Origin: Dehalococcoidia bacterium
Lineage (GTDB): Bacteria; Chloroflexota; Dehalococcoidia; SpSt-223
Reading direction: 5' to 3'
DNA: 64,000 nt
NCBI GenBank assembly: GCA_026003895.1
Contig: BPIC01000002.1
Coordinates: 1 to 64,000, forward strand
The stretch's first letter is position 1. Each line of letters begins with the position of its first letter. Position numbers and translations under genes: made by a program. The notes beneath the pieces are model-generated. The model ran no database searches. It had not been told where the DNA came from and saw nothing but the letters and a program-made list of their open reading frames with translations. This document shows positions 17,363 to 25,314 of the stretch, piece by piece.

Positions 17363-17943
17363 ACCCGCGCCTTACCCTCGCCTTGGTGGTGATTGCGGCG
17401 GTGCTCGGGGGATACGTCTTCTTCGTCGAGATGAACCGTGAGCCGCCGCCGCCGCCCGGGGCGCCGCCGGCGCCGACGCCTGTTACGCTCCTTGGTGGAA
17501 CGCCGGACGACCTAGCGACGATTGAGGTTCGCACCCCGGAGGGACGCGCCGTTCTCAACCGTCCGCCGGGAGGCAACTGGCTGATCGTCGAACCCACTGC
17601 CGGTGATGCCGACCAAGTGCGAATGCTCAGTGTCGCCGGTCGGCTCGTGCCATTCACCGCCAATCGCGTGCTCACCGACACGTCGCAACTCGCCCAGTAC
17701 GGGCTAGTCAATCCGACGACCAGCGCGACGCTAACCACCAAGGATGGCACGCGTACCGAGCTGCGCATCGGCGACCAAACCGCACTCGCCGATGGCTATT
17801 ACGTGCGGGTTGGCAATGATGGTCCGGTCTACCTTGTCTCGCGCGCCGCGATCGATGAGCTGCGGCGCCTCGTCTCTGACCCGCCTCGCCCCCGGCCGAC
17901 GGCTACGCCGATCCCGCCCACCCCAACTCCTTCTGGCTCCTGA
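17347..17943 (+). CDS. DUF4340-type membrane-anchored protein
   Basis: A 198-residue protein with an N-terminal helix (LALVVIAAVLGGYVFFV) and an outer beta-rich domain with repeated WLIVEPTAGDADQ and TELRIGDQTALADGYYVR segments, ending in a Pro-rich tail. DUF4340 proteins commonly follow GldG genes, and this one overlaps the GldG-like gene by 16 bases. The GTG at 17347 is used. Only one of the usual several DUF4340 repeats is present. It probably sits with the exporter on the outer face of the membrane; the activity is unknown. Confidence 0.8.
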   Translation: MATAVNPRLTLALVVIAAVLGGYVFFVEMNREPPPPPGAPPAPTPVTLLGGTPDDLATIEVRTPEGRAVLNRPPGGNWLIVEPTAGDADQVRMLSVAGRLVPFTANRVLTDTSQLAQYGLVNPTTSATLTTKDGTRTELRIGDQTALADGYYVRVGNDGPVYLVSRAAIDELRRLVSDPPRPRPTATPIPPTPTPSGS

Positions 17944-18035
17944 CGGCTCGTCGCACTGCTCCCAGGAGAGGCCACCCAAATTGTCCGGCGGAGCATAAGC
18001 AGCAAGCCGTCGCCTGACGGCTCGTCGCACTGCTC
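17939..18035. repeat. Pair of 23-base direct repeats downstream of the Gld-like operon
   Basis: CCTGACGGCTCGTCGCACTG plus three more bases (CTC) occurs at 17939-17961 and again at 18013-18035, 74 bases apart, and both are followed by a CAGGAG/CCGGAG-like stretch. The stop of the DUF4340 gene lies in the first copy. The rest of the gap up to 18232 holds no gene; a TATACT at 18201-18206 may be the -10 box for the next gene. Confidence 0.5.
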
Positions 18036-18232
18036 ACCGGAGTCGCCGACGGCGTTGGCCGTCGGTTCGCCACCGGGCCTCACAGCACTCATGAGAAGCT
18101 GCATGTGGGCGGTGAGGGGTGAACTGCGGTGCAGCAGCCGAGGAGAAGAGCCTGCCGCGCCGGGCGTGACGCGCCGCACTGAAACCCGCGCAGGCGCCGT
18201 TATACTTGACGCGACGAAGCCACGGGGGCGGC

Positions 18233-19039
18233 ATGACGGAGCTGGTGACGGTAGCGCGGACACGAGGACCTCGGTTCTGGGCGCCGGTCGCGCTGCTGAC
18301 TGTGCTTTTCCTCGGCTTTCTTCTCCTGCCCCTGCCGTTCCTCGAGAAGCTGCGCATTCTCTCGGCGGGTGTTTGCGCCCAGCGGCCCGGACATTCGATC
18401 TTCTTCGGTGACGTCCAGCCACCCCTCGAATCGCGGATGATCGGCATTTATGGTGGCTTCTTCGTGGCGATCCTCGCGCTGGCGTTGGCCGGGCGGGGGA
18501 AGTGGACGGGAATGCCGAGCATCCCGGTGATGGCGCTCGCGCTGCTGTTTATCGCCATCATGGGCTTCGACGGCGTGAACGCGCTGTTCTTCGACCTTCG
18601 GCTGCCACATGCCTATCCGCCCCAGAATTGGCTTCGCCTCGTGACCGGCGCCCTGTGCGGTCTCGGCATCGCGCTGCTCATCTTGCCGATTTTCAACTTC
18701 TCGGTGTGGCGTAATGGCGAGTATCGCGCCATCGTCGGGCTCCGCGGGCTGGCGGTCTTGCTCCTCGTCGAAGCGGCGTTTGTCGCAATAGTGCTGACCG
18801 GCTTTTGGCTGCTGCTCTACCCAGTGTCGGTGCTGTCGGTCGCCGGCGTCGCCGGGTTGCTGCTCGCGATCAATCTGCTCATCGTGCTGAGCATTCTGCG
18901 TCGCGAAGGGCAAGCGATGCGTCCCGCTGACCTGCTCGGCCCAGGCTCGCTGGCGATGACGCTGGCGCTGGCAGAGTTGTTGCTGTTGGCTGGGATGCGC
19001 TTCTGGGCAGAGGCCACGCTCGGCATCACACCGCTCTAA
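18233..19039 (+). CDS. DUF2085-like multi-pass membrane protein
   Basis: A 268-residue protein with about eight hydrophobic segments. After the first helix comes GVCAQRPGHSIFFGDVQPP and then RMIGIYGGF, which corresponds to the Cys/His-containing motif of DUF2085 (usually CHQxPxRS followed by LCARCTGIYxG). Here the later cysteines are missing and the first His is replaced by Ala, so a metal site, if any, is changed. The ATG at 18233 is chosen because it lies 27 bases past a TATACT box at 18201; an earlier ATG at 18206 adds polar residues. The gene stands alone. Function is unknown. Confidence 0.7.
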   Translation: MTELVTVARTRGPRFWAPVALLTVLFLGFLLLPLPFLEKLRILSAGVCAQRPGHSIFFGDVQPPLESRMIGIYGGFFVAILALALAGRGKWTGMPSIPVMALALLFIAIMGFDGVNALFFDLRLPHAYPPQNWLRLVTGALCGLGIALLILPIFNFSVWRNGEYRAIVGLRGLAVLLLVEAAFVAIVLTGFWLLLYPVSVLSVAGVAGLLLAINLLIVLSILRREGQAMRPADLLGPGSLAMTLALAELLLLAGMRFWAEATLGITPL

Positions 19040-19055
19040 CGTTTGGCGCCTGCCT

Positions 19056-19070
19056 CGTTACATGGTAACG
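19056..19070. repeat. Short perfect inverted repeat after the DUF2085-like gene
   Basis: CGTTAC-ATG-GTAACG starts 17 bases after the stop of the gene at 18233. It lacks a T-tract, so it is not a classic terminator and could equally be a protein-binding palindrome. It overlaps the end of a possible short peptide frame on the minus strand. Confidence 0.3.
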
Positions 19071-19092
19071 GAGATGCTCGTGATCGTCTCGA

Positions 19093-19176
19093 TCACACGG
19101 TCAGCGCCACTCTCTTCCTCTCGAAGCCGGCGAAGTTGACCGCTTTGAAATTCCACGTGCCTGTCGCGAGAACCAT
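19093..19176 (-). CDS. Possible 27-residue peptide
   Basis: An ATG at 19176 has GGAG about nine bases upstream and starts MVLATGTWNFKAVNFAGFER. In the frame as given it ends after 27 residues. If one base were missing in the GAGAGGAAGAGAG stretch, it would continue as EESGADRVIETITSISVTM to a stop at 19058. Either version is too short to judge, and the evidence is limited to the ribosome site and balanced amino acid composition. It sits just downstream of a secreted protein gene on the same strand. Confidence 0.2.
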   Translation of the reverse strand: MVLATGTWNFKAVNFAGFERKRVALTV

Positions 19177-19197
19177 GCTGTCGCTCCTCTCGCTGAA

Positions 19198-19995
19198 TTA
19201 GCTGGGGGCTTGGCGCTCGTCGCAGACGTTCGTCCAGCGCGCTTCGTTGGTCTCCGGGTTCAGGATCGTGAAACAGATTTGAATACGGCGATAGGTATGG
19301 ATGGCGTCTTGAGGGCCGGTCCACGTGGCGATCGATGGGCCTGGCTGATAGAAGCGGGGGCTGCCTTGCAGTCCGTCGGCAAGGTAACAATCTCGGCATT
19401 CCCGCCCGTCCCGGGTGACACAGCTCCCCCAGATTCGATAGCCCATCCGCCATCCTTCGGGCAGTCCAGTCGCGTGATGACGGTAGGAGATAAACACGCG
19501 GCCATTGGCGGCCATCTCGGTTCCAACCGGCGGCGAGACATCCTCGATCGTGAGCGTTCCGCCGAGCGGGTAATACCGCAACCCATCGCGAAGGCCAGGC
19601 GTCGGCGATGGGAGTGACAATGTCGGAGATGGGCTGAGGGTGCCGCCATCGTTCGTCACGGTGACGCCGGGTGGACAGGAGAACGGCACGGCACTGTAGT
19701 CGCCATCGCGCCAGCGCGTGACATACCAGACGCAACCATTCGGATAAAGCTCGGGGTAGCCGCGTTCGGCGCCAACGAGGCCGTCGGCGCGGGCGGGCGA
19801 TCCATTCGGCCCGCACTCCCACGGCGTTGCGGTGAACGACCCATCCGACCAGCGAGCGACGTACCAAACGCACCCGTCGCGCCGCTGCTCGGGATAGCCG
19901 GCAATCCAGACAACCGTCCCCTGCCCTGACAGCGACGCAGGGACGGCCCACACCGCGAGCGCCGCCAAAAGGAACGCCCATCGAATCTGCAGCAT
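19198..19995 (-). CDS. Secreted protein with two Cys/Trp-rich repeats
   Basis: A 265-residue protein with a good Sec signal peptide (MLQIRWAFLLAALAVWAVPA, cut near 24-25). Two repeats follow, at 33-63 and 79-108, each reading GYPE, then DGCVWYVARWSDG or NGCVWYVTRWRDG, then a Pro and a second Cys about 16 residues on, so each repeat may be held by one disulfide. After a Pro/Ser/Thr linker a second domain contains several cysteines and RMGYRIWGSCVTRDGRECRDC, again suggesting an extracellular disulfide-rich fold. The start at 19995 is set by the signal peptide. No family recognised; a surface or binding role is plausible. Confidence 0.65.
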   Translation of the reverse strand: MLQIRWAFLLAALAVWAVPASLSGQGTVVWIAGYPEQRRDGCVWYVARWSDGSFTATPWECGPNGSPARADGLVGAERGYPELYPNGCVWYVTRWRDGDYSAVPFSCPPGVTVTNDGGTLSPSPTLSLPSPTPGLRDGLRYYPLGGTLTIEDVSPPVGTEMAANGRVFISYRHHATGLPEGWRMGYRIWGSCVTRDGRECRDCYLADGLQGSPRFYQPGPSIATWTGPQDAIHTYRRIQICFTILNPETNEARWTNVCDERQAPS

Positions 19996-20149
19996 GCCTG
20001 TTCCACCCGCTCGTCTTTCGCCGGCCGAAGCGTCGCACGACCTCTGACCGGGGCGCAAGTGTTGCGTCGGTCGACAGGAGGCCGCTTGGCTGCCGGGCAC
20101 GTGGAGCGCGAGAGTGAAACGAGCGAAGGTACGCTGCGGTCGGCGGAGG

Positions 20150-21085
20150 TCAGCCGGCGCGCCGGTGACCCGCAAGCGGGTGCGGTGCGGCGAATAGGCT
20201 CAACTGGACCGGGTCGATCGGCCGAGCCGGCGAGATGGGCGACTCCATCTCACCGGAGAGACCGATTCGCTCGCGCATTCGGCGAACGACGTCGTCGATC
20301 TTCGACTTGAACGACTCGGCTACGTAGGCGCCCGGATAGAGCTTGCGGTACACCGGGATGAGACCGGGGTGCTCACGGGCAAGGTAGGCGAGAAAGTGCT
20401 CGCGCACACCCGGTCGTAGGTGCAGCACGTGGCCGCTCACAAACCGTGCGCCGTGCGCTTTCGCAGCACGCATCACCGCGGCAAGGCGGTCGTCGCGCGT
20501 TGTCAACCCTGGAACGATTGGCGCGAGCAAGACGCCGGCGTGGATACCCGCATCGGTGAGCAGCCGCAGAGCGCGCAACCGCTGATCGGGCGGCGGGGTG
20601 CCGGGCTCGAGCGTGCGCCAGAGCGTCCGGTCGAGCGTGGGAATGCTGAGGCAAACCGTCACTCCTGCGGAGTCGCGCAGCCGCTGCAGCACGTCGATGT
20701 CGCGGACGATGAGCGTCCCTTTGGTGACGATCGTGACCGGCGTCCGTGCGTCGGCGAAGGCCTCGAGGCAGCGGCGCGTCAGGCGGTAGCGTCCTTCAAT
20801 CGGTTGGTAGGGATCGGTCGCCGTTCCGACCGAGACGCGTTCCCGCCGCCACGACGCTCGACGCAGCTCGTGGCGCAGCACCTCGGGCGCGTTCACCTTC
20901 ACCTGCACCACGCTTGCGAACTGGCTGCCAGCAAGATTGAGGAAGGTGTGCGTGGCGCGGGCAAAACAATACTGACAGTCGTGGACACAGCCGCGATACG
21001 GGTTCGCGCTCCAGGCAAACGGCATGCCGGTGACGCGATTGAGCACTTGCTTGCACGCTCGCTCGAGATACTGAACCTGCCCCAT
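20150..21085 (-). CDS. Radical SAM protein, SplB-like/Rv2578c-type
   Basis: A 311-residue radical SAM enzyme. The cluster motif CVHDCQYC (Cys33, Cys37, Cys40) fits the Cx3Cx2C pattern; GTATDPYQPIEGRYRLTR and the following VTIVTKGTLIVRDID strand are typical of the group related to spore photoproduct lyase and Rv2578c. The enzyme would cleave S-adenosylmethionine to a 5'-deoxyadenosyl radical; the substrate is unknown. The ATG at 21085 follows GGTGGAGGGGGCG; a minus-strand TATACT at 21103-21108 serves as -10. It ends in a short Ala/His-rich tail. Divergent from the nucleotidyltransferase gene. Confidence 0.88.
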   Translation of the reverse strand: MGQVQYLERACKQVLNRVTGMPFAWSANPYRGCVHDCQYCFARATHTFLNLAGSQFASVVQVKVNAPEVLRHELRRASWRRERVSVGTATDPYQPIEGRYRLTRRCLEAFADARTPVTIVTKGTLIVRDIDVLQRLRDSAGVTVCLSIPTLDRTLWRTLEPGTPPPDQRLRALRLLTDAGIHAGVLLAPIVPGLTTRDDRLAAVMRAAKAHGARFVSGHVLHLRPGVREHFLAYLAREHPGLIPVYRKLYPGAYVAESFKSKIDDVVRRMRERIGLSGEMESPISPARPIDPVQLSLFAAPHPLAGHRRAG

Positions 21086-21164
21086 CGCCCCCTCCACCGG
21101 TCAGTATAGAACAGATGTTCTTTTCCGGCAAGCAAGCTGCGGATCCCGGTCGGGCCGACGGCCC

Positions 21165-21192
21165 TTGGCTTCGGCCATCGCCCCGCTATACT
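21165..21192 (+). promoter_or_regulatory. Promoter for a leaderless nucleotidyltransferase message
   Basis: TTGGCT at 21165 and TATACT at 21187 are 16 bases apart. Only six bases (CCGGCC) separate the -10 box from the ATG at 21199, which puts the expected transcription start at or next to the start codon. No ribosome site is present, in agreement with a leaderless message. Confidence 0.5.
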
Positions 21193-21198
21193 CCGGCC

Positions 21199-21933
21199 AT
21201 GCCGCTTCCTGTTGCGATCCTTGCGGGCGGACTGGCGACCCGCCTCCGTCCGATCACCGAACGCATCCCGAAGGTGTTGGTCGAGGTTGCCGGCCGGCCC
21301 TTCGCAGAGCGCCAGATTGCCCTATTGCGGCGCAACGGCTACACGCGCCTCGTCTACCTCCTCGGCCATCTCGGGGAGCAGGTTGTCGCACGACTTGGGG
21401 ATGGCAGCCAGTTCGGCGTCACGATCGACTACATCTTCGACGGGCCTCAACTGCGGGGGACGGGCGGCGCGGTGAAAGCGGCGCTCCCGGTGCTTGGCGA
21501 GCGCTTCTTCACCCTGTATGGCGATTCCTATCTCGACATCGACTACGCGGCGGTCGAGCGAGCCTTTCTCACCTGCGGGATGCCAGCGCTGATGACCGTC
21601 TTTCGCAACGAAGGGCGGTGGGACCGCTCAAACGTGGTCTACCGCGACGGCCGGGTGCTGCGCTACGACAAGCAGACACGGACGCCCGACATGACCTACC
21701 TCGACTACGGCTTGAACGCCTTCGAGGCGAGCGTCTTTGACCGCTACCCAGCCGACTCGCCGCTCGATCTCGCTGACGTGCAGCGCGACCTCGCTGCCGC
21801 CGGGACGCTTGCCGGCTACGAAGTGACGATGCGCTTCTACGAAGTAGGTTCGCCGGCCGGGCTGGCGGAGGCGAACCGCTATTTCGCTGCCCTCGAATCG
21901 GCTAGCGGCCGAACGCCTCAATCATCAGGTTGA
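21199..21933 (+). CDS. Sugar-nucleotidyltransferase (mannose-1-P guanylyl/heptose-1-P type)
   Basis: A 244-residue nucleotidyl transferase of the GT-A-like fold. LAGGLATRLRPIT at the N-terminus is the signature nucleotide-binding loop, with the activating lysine in RIPKVLVEVAGRPF; GTGGAVKAALP and FFTLYGDSYLDID hold the sugar phosphate and the metal aspartate. It joins a sugar 1-phosphate to a nucleotide for glycan or cofactor synthesis, close in style to D-glycero-D-manno-heptose 1-phosphate guanylyltransferases. Sugar and nucleotide are not determined. It starts just after a strong -10 box and overlaps the convergent oxidoreductase gene by 32 bases at its end. Confidence 0.88.
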   Translation: MPLPVAILAGGLATRLRPITERIPKVLVEVAGRPFAERQIALLRRNGYTRLVYLLGHLGEQVVARLGDGSQFGVTIDYIFDGPQLRGTGGAVKAALPVLGERFFTLYGDSYLDIDYAAVERAFLTCGMPALMTVFRNEGRWDRSNVVYRDGRVLRYDKQTRTPDMTYLDYGLNAFEASVFDRYPADSPLDLADVQRDLAAAGTLAGYEVTMRFYEVGSPAGLAEANRYFAALESASGRTPQSSG

Positions 21934-22915
21934 TATTCTCGCGAATGCGCTCCGGCGACATCGAGAACGACGCCGTGTAAAACGTCATTGTCGAGACGAC
22001 GTCCTCGTACCGTTTTGCCTGGCGACGGACGTCGTCGATCGTCCCAAAAATTGCGTGCTGCTCGGCGACCTCGTCCGGCACGGCCGCGATCAGTCGCTCC
22101 GGATCCTCATTGTGCTGGAAAAACGCTTCCTGGACGGCATGACGCACCGACTCCAGCCCTTGCGAGTCGAGAACGATGGCATAGGACCGTGTTGCCATGA
22201 AGCGTCCCATGTGGAACTTCACTTCGCGGAGAGCCTGCTGCCGATCGTTGCTGATGGCGGTGATGATCCAGGCATGATGGTCGAAACTGTCGCGTGTCCG
22301 GCCGGCACGCGCGAGCCCTTCGTCGATCGACGGCCAAGCGACCTCCTGGATAAAACGCACTGAAGCGATCGGGTGGCCGCAGAGCCCGTCGCACAACTCA
22401 CCCGCAAGGCGGAACATCGATCGGTTCACCGCCGCCAGATAAATCGGCGTCAGCGGGACATCCATCGGCCGCCGGCGCGACGCGCCGAGCCCACTCCCGA
22501 CGTAGCGATAGTAGGTTCCCTCGAAGGTTATTGGCTGGCCGGCGGGCGTCGACCAGACCTGACGGAACATCTTGATGAGTTCGCGGAGCCGAGTCGCCGG
22601 GTGCTCGAAGGCCTCGCCAAGTTGGTTGATATTCATCCGCTTCGTGCCGCCGCCCAGCCCAAGGATGAACCGGCCGCCCGAGAGAATCTGCAAGTCGACG
22701 CAGTGCTGTGCGAGCGAGCGCGCGTCGTGAGCGAAGGCACGGATGACTCCGCTCCCGATTTTCGCGCGTTTGGTCGTCAGGCTCATCGCGCCGAAGACGG
22801 GGATGCTCTCTCCCGAATTCCAGATGTAGTCGAACCCCGCCTCATCCGCCTTGCGGGCGAACTCCGCTTTTTCGTTCAGCTCGCTGTAAGCGAGCGAGAT
22901 GCCGCGCCGCGCCAT
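21902..22915 (-). CDS. LLM-class flavin/F420-dependent oxidoreductase
   Basis: A 337-residue luciferase-like TIM barrel. EFARKADEAGFDYIWNSGE near the start, IGSGVIRAFAHDARSLAQHCVDLQ, and GRFILGLGGGTKRMN are the usual cofactor-barrel segments of the bacterial luciferase/F420 oxidoreductase family. Members use FMN or F420 to oxidise or reduce small organic substrates; which one cannot be told. Three ATGs are close together; 22915 is chosen because ACGGAG lies six bases ahead. It is divergent from the MetF-like gene, with 80 bases between starts, and overlaps the nucleotidyltransferase end. With the FbiB-C-like protein at 11.5 kb it hints that the organism uses F420. Confidence 0.88.
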   Translation of the reverse strand: MARRGISLAYSELNEKAEFARKADEAGFDYIWNSGESIPVFGAMSLTTKRAKIGSGVIRAFAHDARSLAQHCVDLQILSGGRFILGLGGGTKRMNINQLGEAFEHPATRLRELIKMFRQVWSTPAGQPITFEGTYYRYVGSGLGASRRRPMDVPLTPIYLAAVNRSMFRLAGELCDGLCGHPIASVRFIQEVAWPSIDEGLARAGRTRDSFDHHAWIITAISNDRQQALREVKFHMGRFMATRSYAIVLDSQGLESVRHAVQEAFFQHNEDPERLIAAVPDEVAEQHAIFGTIDDVRRQAKRYEDVVSTMTFYTASFSMSPERIRENINLMIEAFGR

Positions 22916-22959
22916 GGCCATCTCCGTATACAAGCTACCGCGCATGATAGCGCACGTGA

Positions 22960-22989
22960 TGACACCGCGGGTGTGCTGCGCCATAGACT
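22960..22989 (+). promoter_or_regulatory. Promoter for a leaderless MetF-like message
   Basis: TGACAC at 22960 and TAGACT at 22984 are 18 bases apart, with six bases between the -10 box and the ATG at 22996. As at 21187, this spacing predicts transcription starting at the start codon, and no ribosome site is seen. Confidence 0.4.
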
Positions 22990-22995
22990 CAACGC

Positions 22996-23946
22996 ATGCA
23001 GTGGGAACGCGGGTTCGTCCACCGCCTTTTGGAGCGGGCATTTCTGGTGACGGGAGAGCTGACGCCTCCTCGTGGCGGCGACGCGAGGGTGTTTCGCCGC
23101 CGGCTTGCGGACGTGGCTGGGCTCGTTGATGCCGTCAATATTCCCGACAATCCGGGGGCATCCGTGCACGCCAGCGCTCTCGCTGGCGCAGCGATCGCGC
23201 TTCAAGAAGGTGTCGAGCCAATCCTCCAGATCGTCTGCCGCGACCGGAATCGGCTGGCGCTCCAGAGCGACCTCATCGGCGCTTGGCTGCTTGGGGTGCG
23301 GGCCGTGCTGGCAATGACGGGCGATCCGGTTTCGGTGGGCGACCATCCTCATGCCAAGCCGGTGTTCGACCTCGATTCCTTCGGACTGATCCGGCTGATC
23401 GGTCGGTTACGGGCCGGCGAGCTCGACAACGGCCGGCCGTTGTCGAGTCCGCCCCAATTCCTGATCGGCGGCGCGGAGGCCCCCTTTGCTGGCCCAATCG
23501 GTCAGACCGTCGATCGGTTGGAGCGCAAGATCGAGGCGGGTGTCCAGTTCGTCCAAACCCAGTTCATCTGGGACGTCGGGCGCTTCGCCGAATGGATGGA
23601 CGAAGTGCGCCGCCGCGGCCTCCACCACCGGGTGGCGATCCTCGCTGGCGTCGGCCCGCTCCGCTCGGCGGCGACGGCGCGCTGGCTCGGCGAACATCTG
23701 GGCCAGCCGGTGCCTGATCCGGTGATTGCACGGTTGGAGGAGGCAGGGGCGGCGGCCGCTCCCGAGGTCGGCGCGGCGATCGCGGCCGAATTGATCGGGC
23801 AGGTGCGGGCGATCGAGGGAGTCGCTGGGGTCCACCTTATTCCGGTCGGCTGGCCGGCAGGGCTGGCAGCAACCGTCGAAGCGGCCGGGCTCCGATCTCG
23901 GAGCCCCATCGTTCCACCGCTTGACACCCCCCCTCCCCGGGGCTGA
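22996..23946 (+). CDS. Methylenetetrahydrofolate reductase-like protein (MetF family)
   Basis: A 316-residue TIM-barrel protein. The start FLVTGELTPPRGGD is the MTHFR strand with the catalytic Glu; DAVNIPDNPGASVHASAL corresponds to the folate/NADH side; LGVRAVLAMTGDPVSVGDHPHAKPVFDLDSFGLI is the FAD-binding turn; GVQFVQTQFIWDVGRFAEWMDEV supplies the folate-binding Gln. The enzyme reduces 5,10-methylene-THF to 5-methyl-THF for methionine synthesis. It lies alone, divergent from the luciferase-like oxidoreductase; metH or metE is not nearby. MetF homologues in one-carbon pathways of some bacteria use other electron donors, so the donor is not assigned. Confidence 0.85.
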   Translation: MQWERGFVHRLLERAFLVTGELTPPRGGDARVFRRRLADVAGLVDAVNIPDNPGASVHASALAGAAIALQEGVEPILQIVCRDRNRLALQSDLIGAWLLGVRAVLAMTGDPVSVGDHPHAKPVFDLDSFGLIRLIGRLRAGELDNGRPLSSPPQFLIGGAEAPFAGPIGQTVDRLERKIEAGVQFVQTQFIWDVGRFAEWMDEVRRRGLHHRVAILAGVGPLRSAATARWLGEHLGQPVPDPVIARLEEAGAAAAPEVGAAIAAELIGQVRAIEGVAGVHLIPVGWPAGLAATVEAAGLRSRSPIVPPLDTPPPRG

Positions 23947-24011
23947 TACTTGCATGTACATCGAGTCCAAGCCGGGATGCCGGCGCCGCCGACATTGGAG
24001 GCACATCTCTC

Positions 24012-24410
24012 ATGATCACGATTACCAACGACGCCGTGCAAAAGGTCGAGCAGCTCCTCGAGCGCGAAGGCAAGGTGGGCTACGGCTTGCGCGTTTTCAT
24101 CGCGGGCGGCGGGTGCTCGGGCTATCAATACGGCCTGATGTTCGACGACCAGCGCCAAGAAGACGATGAGGTCGTTCCCGCCGGCAAGTTCGACATTCTC
24201 GTCGACGGCGAGAGCGCGATGCTGCTCTACGGCGCCGAAATCGATTATGTCGATAGCTTGATGGGTGCGGGCTTCACCATCCGCAATCCAAACGCCGTCG
24301 CGAGTTGCGCTTGCGGCCAGTCGTTTTCGACGGCGCAAGACGCGGGCCACGGTCATGCCCATGCGTCGGCTGGAGGCTGCGGCCCGAGCTGCGCCTGCGG
24401 CGGCCACTAA
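24012..24410 (+). CDS. HesB/IscA/ErpA-type iron-sulfur protein with His/Cys-rich tail
   Basis: A 132-residue A-type carrier that passes Fe-S clusters to target proteins. The three conserved cysteines are Cys35 (GGGCSGYQYG), Cys99 and Cys101 (ASCACGQSF), giving the C-x63-C-x-C pattern. The family normally ends near residue 107; here a 22-residue tail follows with HGHAHASAGG and CGPSCACGGH, adding four histidines and three or four cysteines, a likely extra metal site. An ATG with GGAGGC upstream gives the usual MITITNDAV start. A perfect terminator hairpin follows. No isc or suf genes are in the window. Confidence 0.9.
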   Translation: MITITNDAVQKVEQLLEREGKVGYGLRVFIAGGGCSGYQYGLMFDDQRQEDDEVVPAGKFDILVDGESAMLLYGAEIDYVDSLMGAGFTIRNPNAVASCACGQSFSTAQDAGHGHAHASAGGCGPSCACGGH

Positions 24411-24431
24411 CCCGTTCGTCCTCCCTGATGC

Positions 24432-24460
24432 AAGCGCCGGGATCGATCCCGGCGCTTTTT
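24432..24460 (+). terminator. Intrinsic terminator after the HesB/ErpA gene
   Basis: A perfect 26-base palindrome, AAGCGCCGGGATCGATCCCG continuing to GCGCTT, ends in a run of five T. It lies 22 bases past the stop of the HesB-type gene and serves it; in the other direction it could also end the convergent S51 peptidase message. Confidence 0.85.
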
Positions 24461-24470
24461 CGTTGCCCGC

Positions 24471-25211
24471 CTACCGGTCGAGGTCGATTTCGTCGCCTGG
24501 AGAGAGCACCTCGACCGGGCGCTCCGCGCGGAATACGGACACCGTCTGCCTCCCGGCGGCCCGCCACGGCTCGCCCGGGCGCAGCCGAAGGAGGGCAGTA
24601 TCTTCGTCGATGCCGAGGACGATCAGCCCCTCAGGGGCGCTCTCTGTCAGGTGTTGGATCGTCCCCGTTCCAAAACGGGCGGCGAACCGGTCAAAGTGCG
24701 GCAAGACGGCGACCTGTGGTACGACGGCTAACGCCGGCGCCCACGTCGGTGGTCGGCCTGCCAGCGCGTCGCGGATCCGGATTGTGTAGCTGCCCAGCAT
24801 CATTGCGCCGGCGCTGCAGCCGGCAATGACGGCACCCTCCGCAAGGGCGCTACTTATGACCGCCCAAGCTGGGGTGCCCTGCAGCGTCTCGACGACGTGG
24901 GTTGGGTTGCCGCCCGAGAAGTAAAAGAACCGCGCCTCGCGCAGTCGGGCGAGCACCGATTCGTCAAACGCGTCCTCACGGTGCAAAAGCAAGAGCGGGA
25001 TCGTCGGGGCGCCGAGGGCGGCAAAATGGCGCTCGCCGAGGGCATTCCAACGCGCTGGGGAGCCCGGCTCGAGGCCGCTCGCCGTGGGAAGGAGCGCCAC
25101 TGGCGCTCCCGCCGGCAGGGTCGCCAGCAACGCCCGGTCGATCTCGTCCATTACCGGAAGATATTCGCCCGAACCGACGAGGGCGATCGCCCCGCCCGAT
25201 CGTGTGCTCAT
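24471..25211 (-). CDS. Peptidase S51 family protein (dipeptidase E/cyanophycinase-like)
   Basis: A 246-residue protein with GGAIALVGSGEYLP at the start and the nucleophile elbow VIAGCSAGAMML, where the Ser is the catalytic residue of S51 enzymes. ARFFYFSGGNPTHVVETL precedes it and fits the family strand and turn. These serine peptidases cut Asp- or aspartyl-linked dipeptides or cyanophycin; the acid/histidine partners are not firmly assigned. The ATG at 25211 has GGAG ten bases upstream. The gene is divergent from moxR, with about 100 bases between starts, and convergent with the HesB gene. Confidence 0.8.
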   Translation of the reverse strand: MSTRSGGAIALVGSGEYLPVMDEIDRALLATLPAGAPVALLPTASGLEPGSPARWNALGERHFAALGAPTIPLLLLHREDAFDESVLARLREARFFYFSGGNPTHVVETLQGTPAWAVISSALAEGAVIAGCSAGAMMLGSYTIRIRDALAGRPPTWAPALAVVPQVAVLPHFDRFAARFGTGTIQHLTESAPEGLIVLGIDEDTALLRLRPGEPWRAAGRQTVSVFRAERPVEVLSPGDEIDLDR

Positions 25212-25314
25212 CGATGCTGCTCCAGCCACTCGCTTTGCCAGATGGTACGCGCTTTCCACCATGCACGATACTTGCGAGGACCGGACCCACCGGTTGAATG
25301 CGAGAAGGAGCGCC

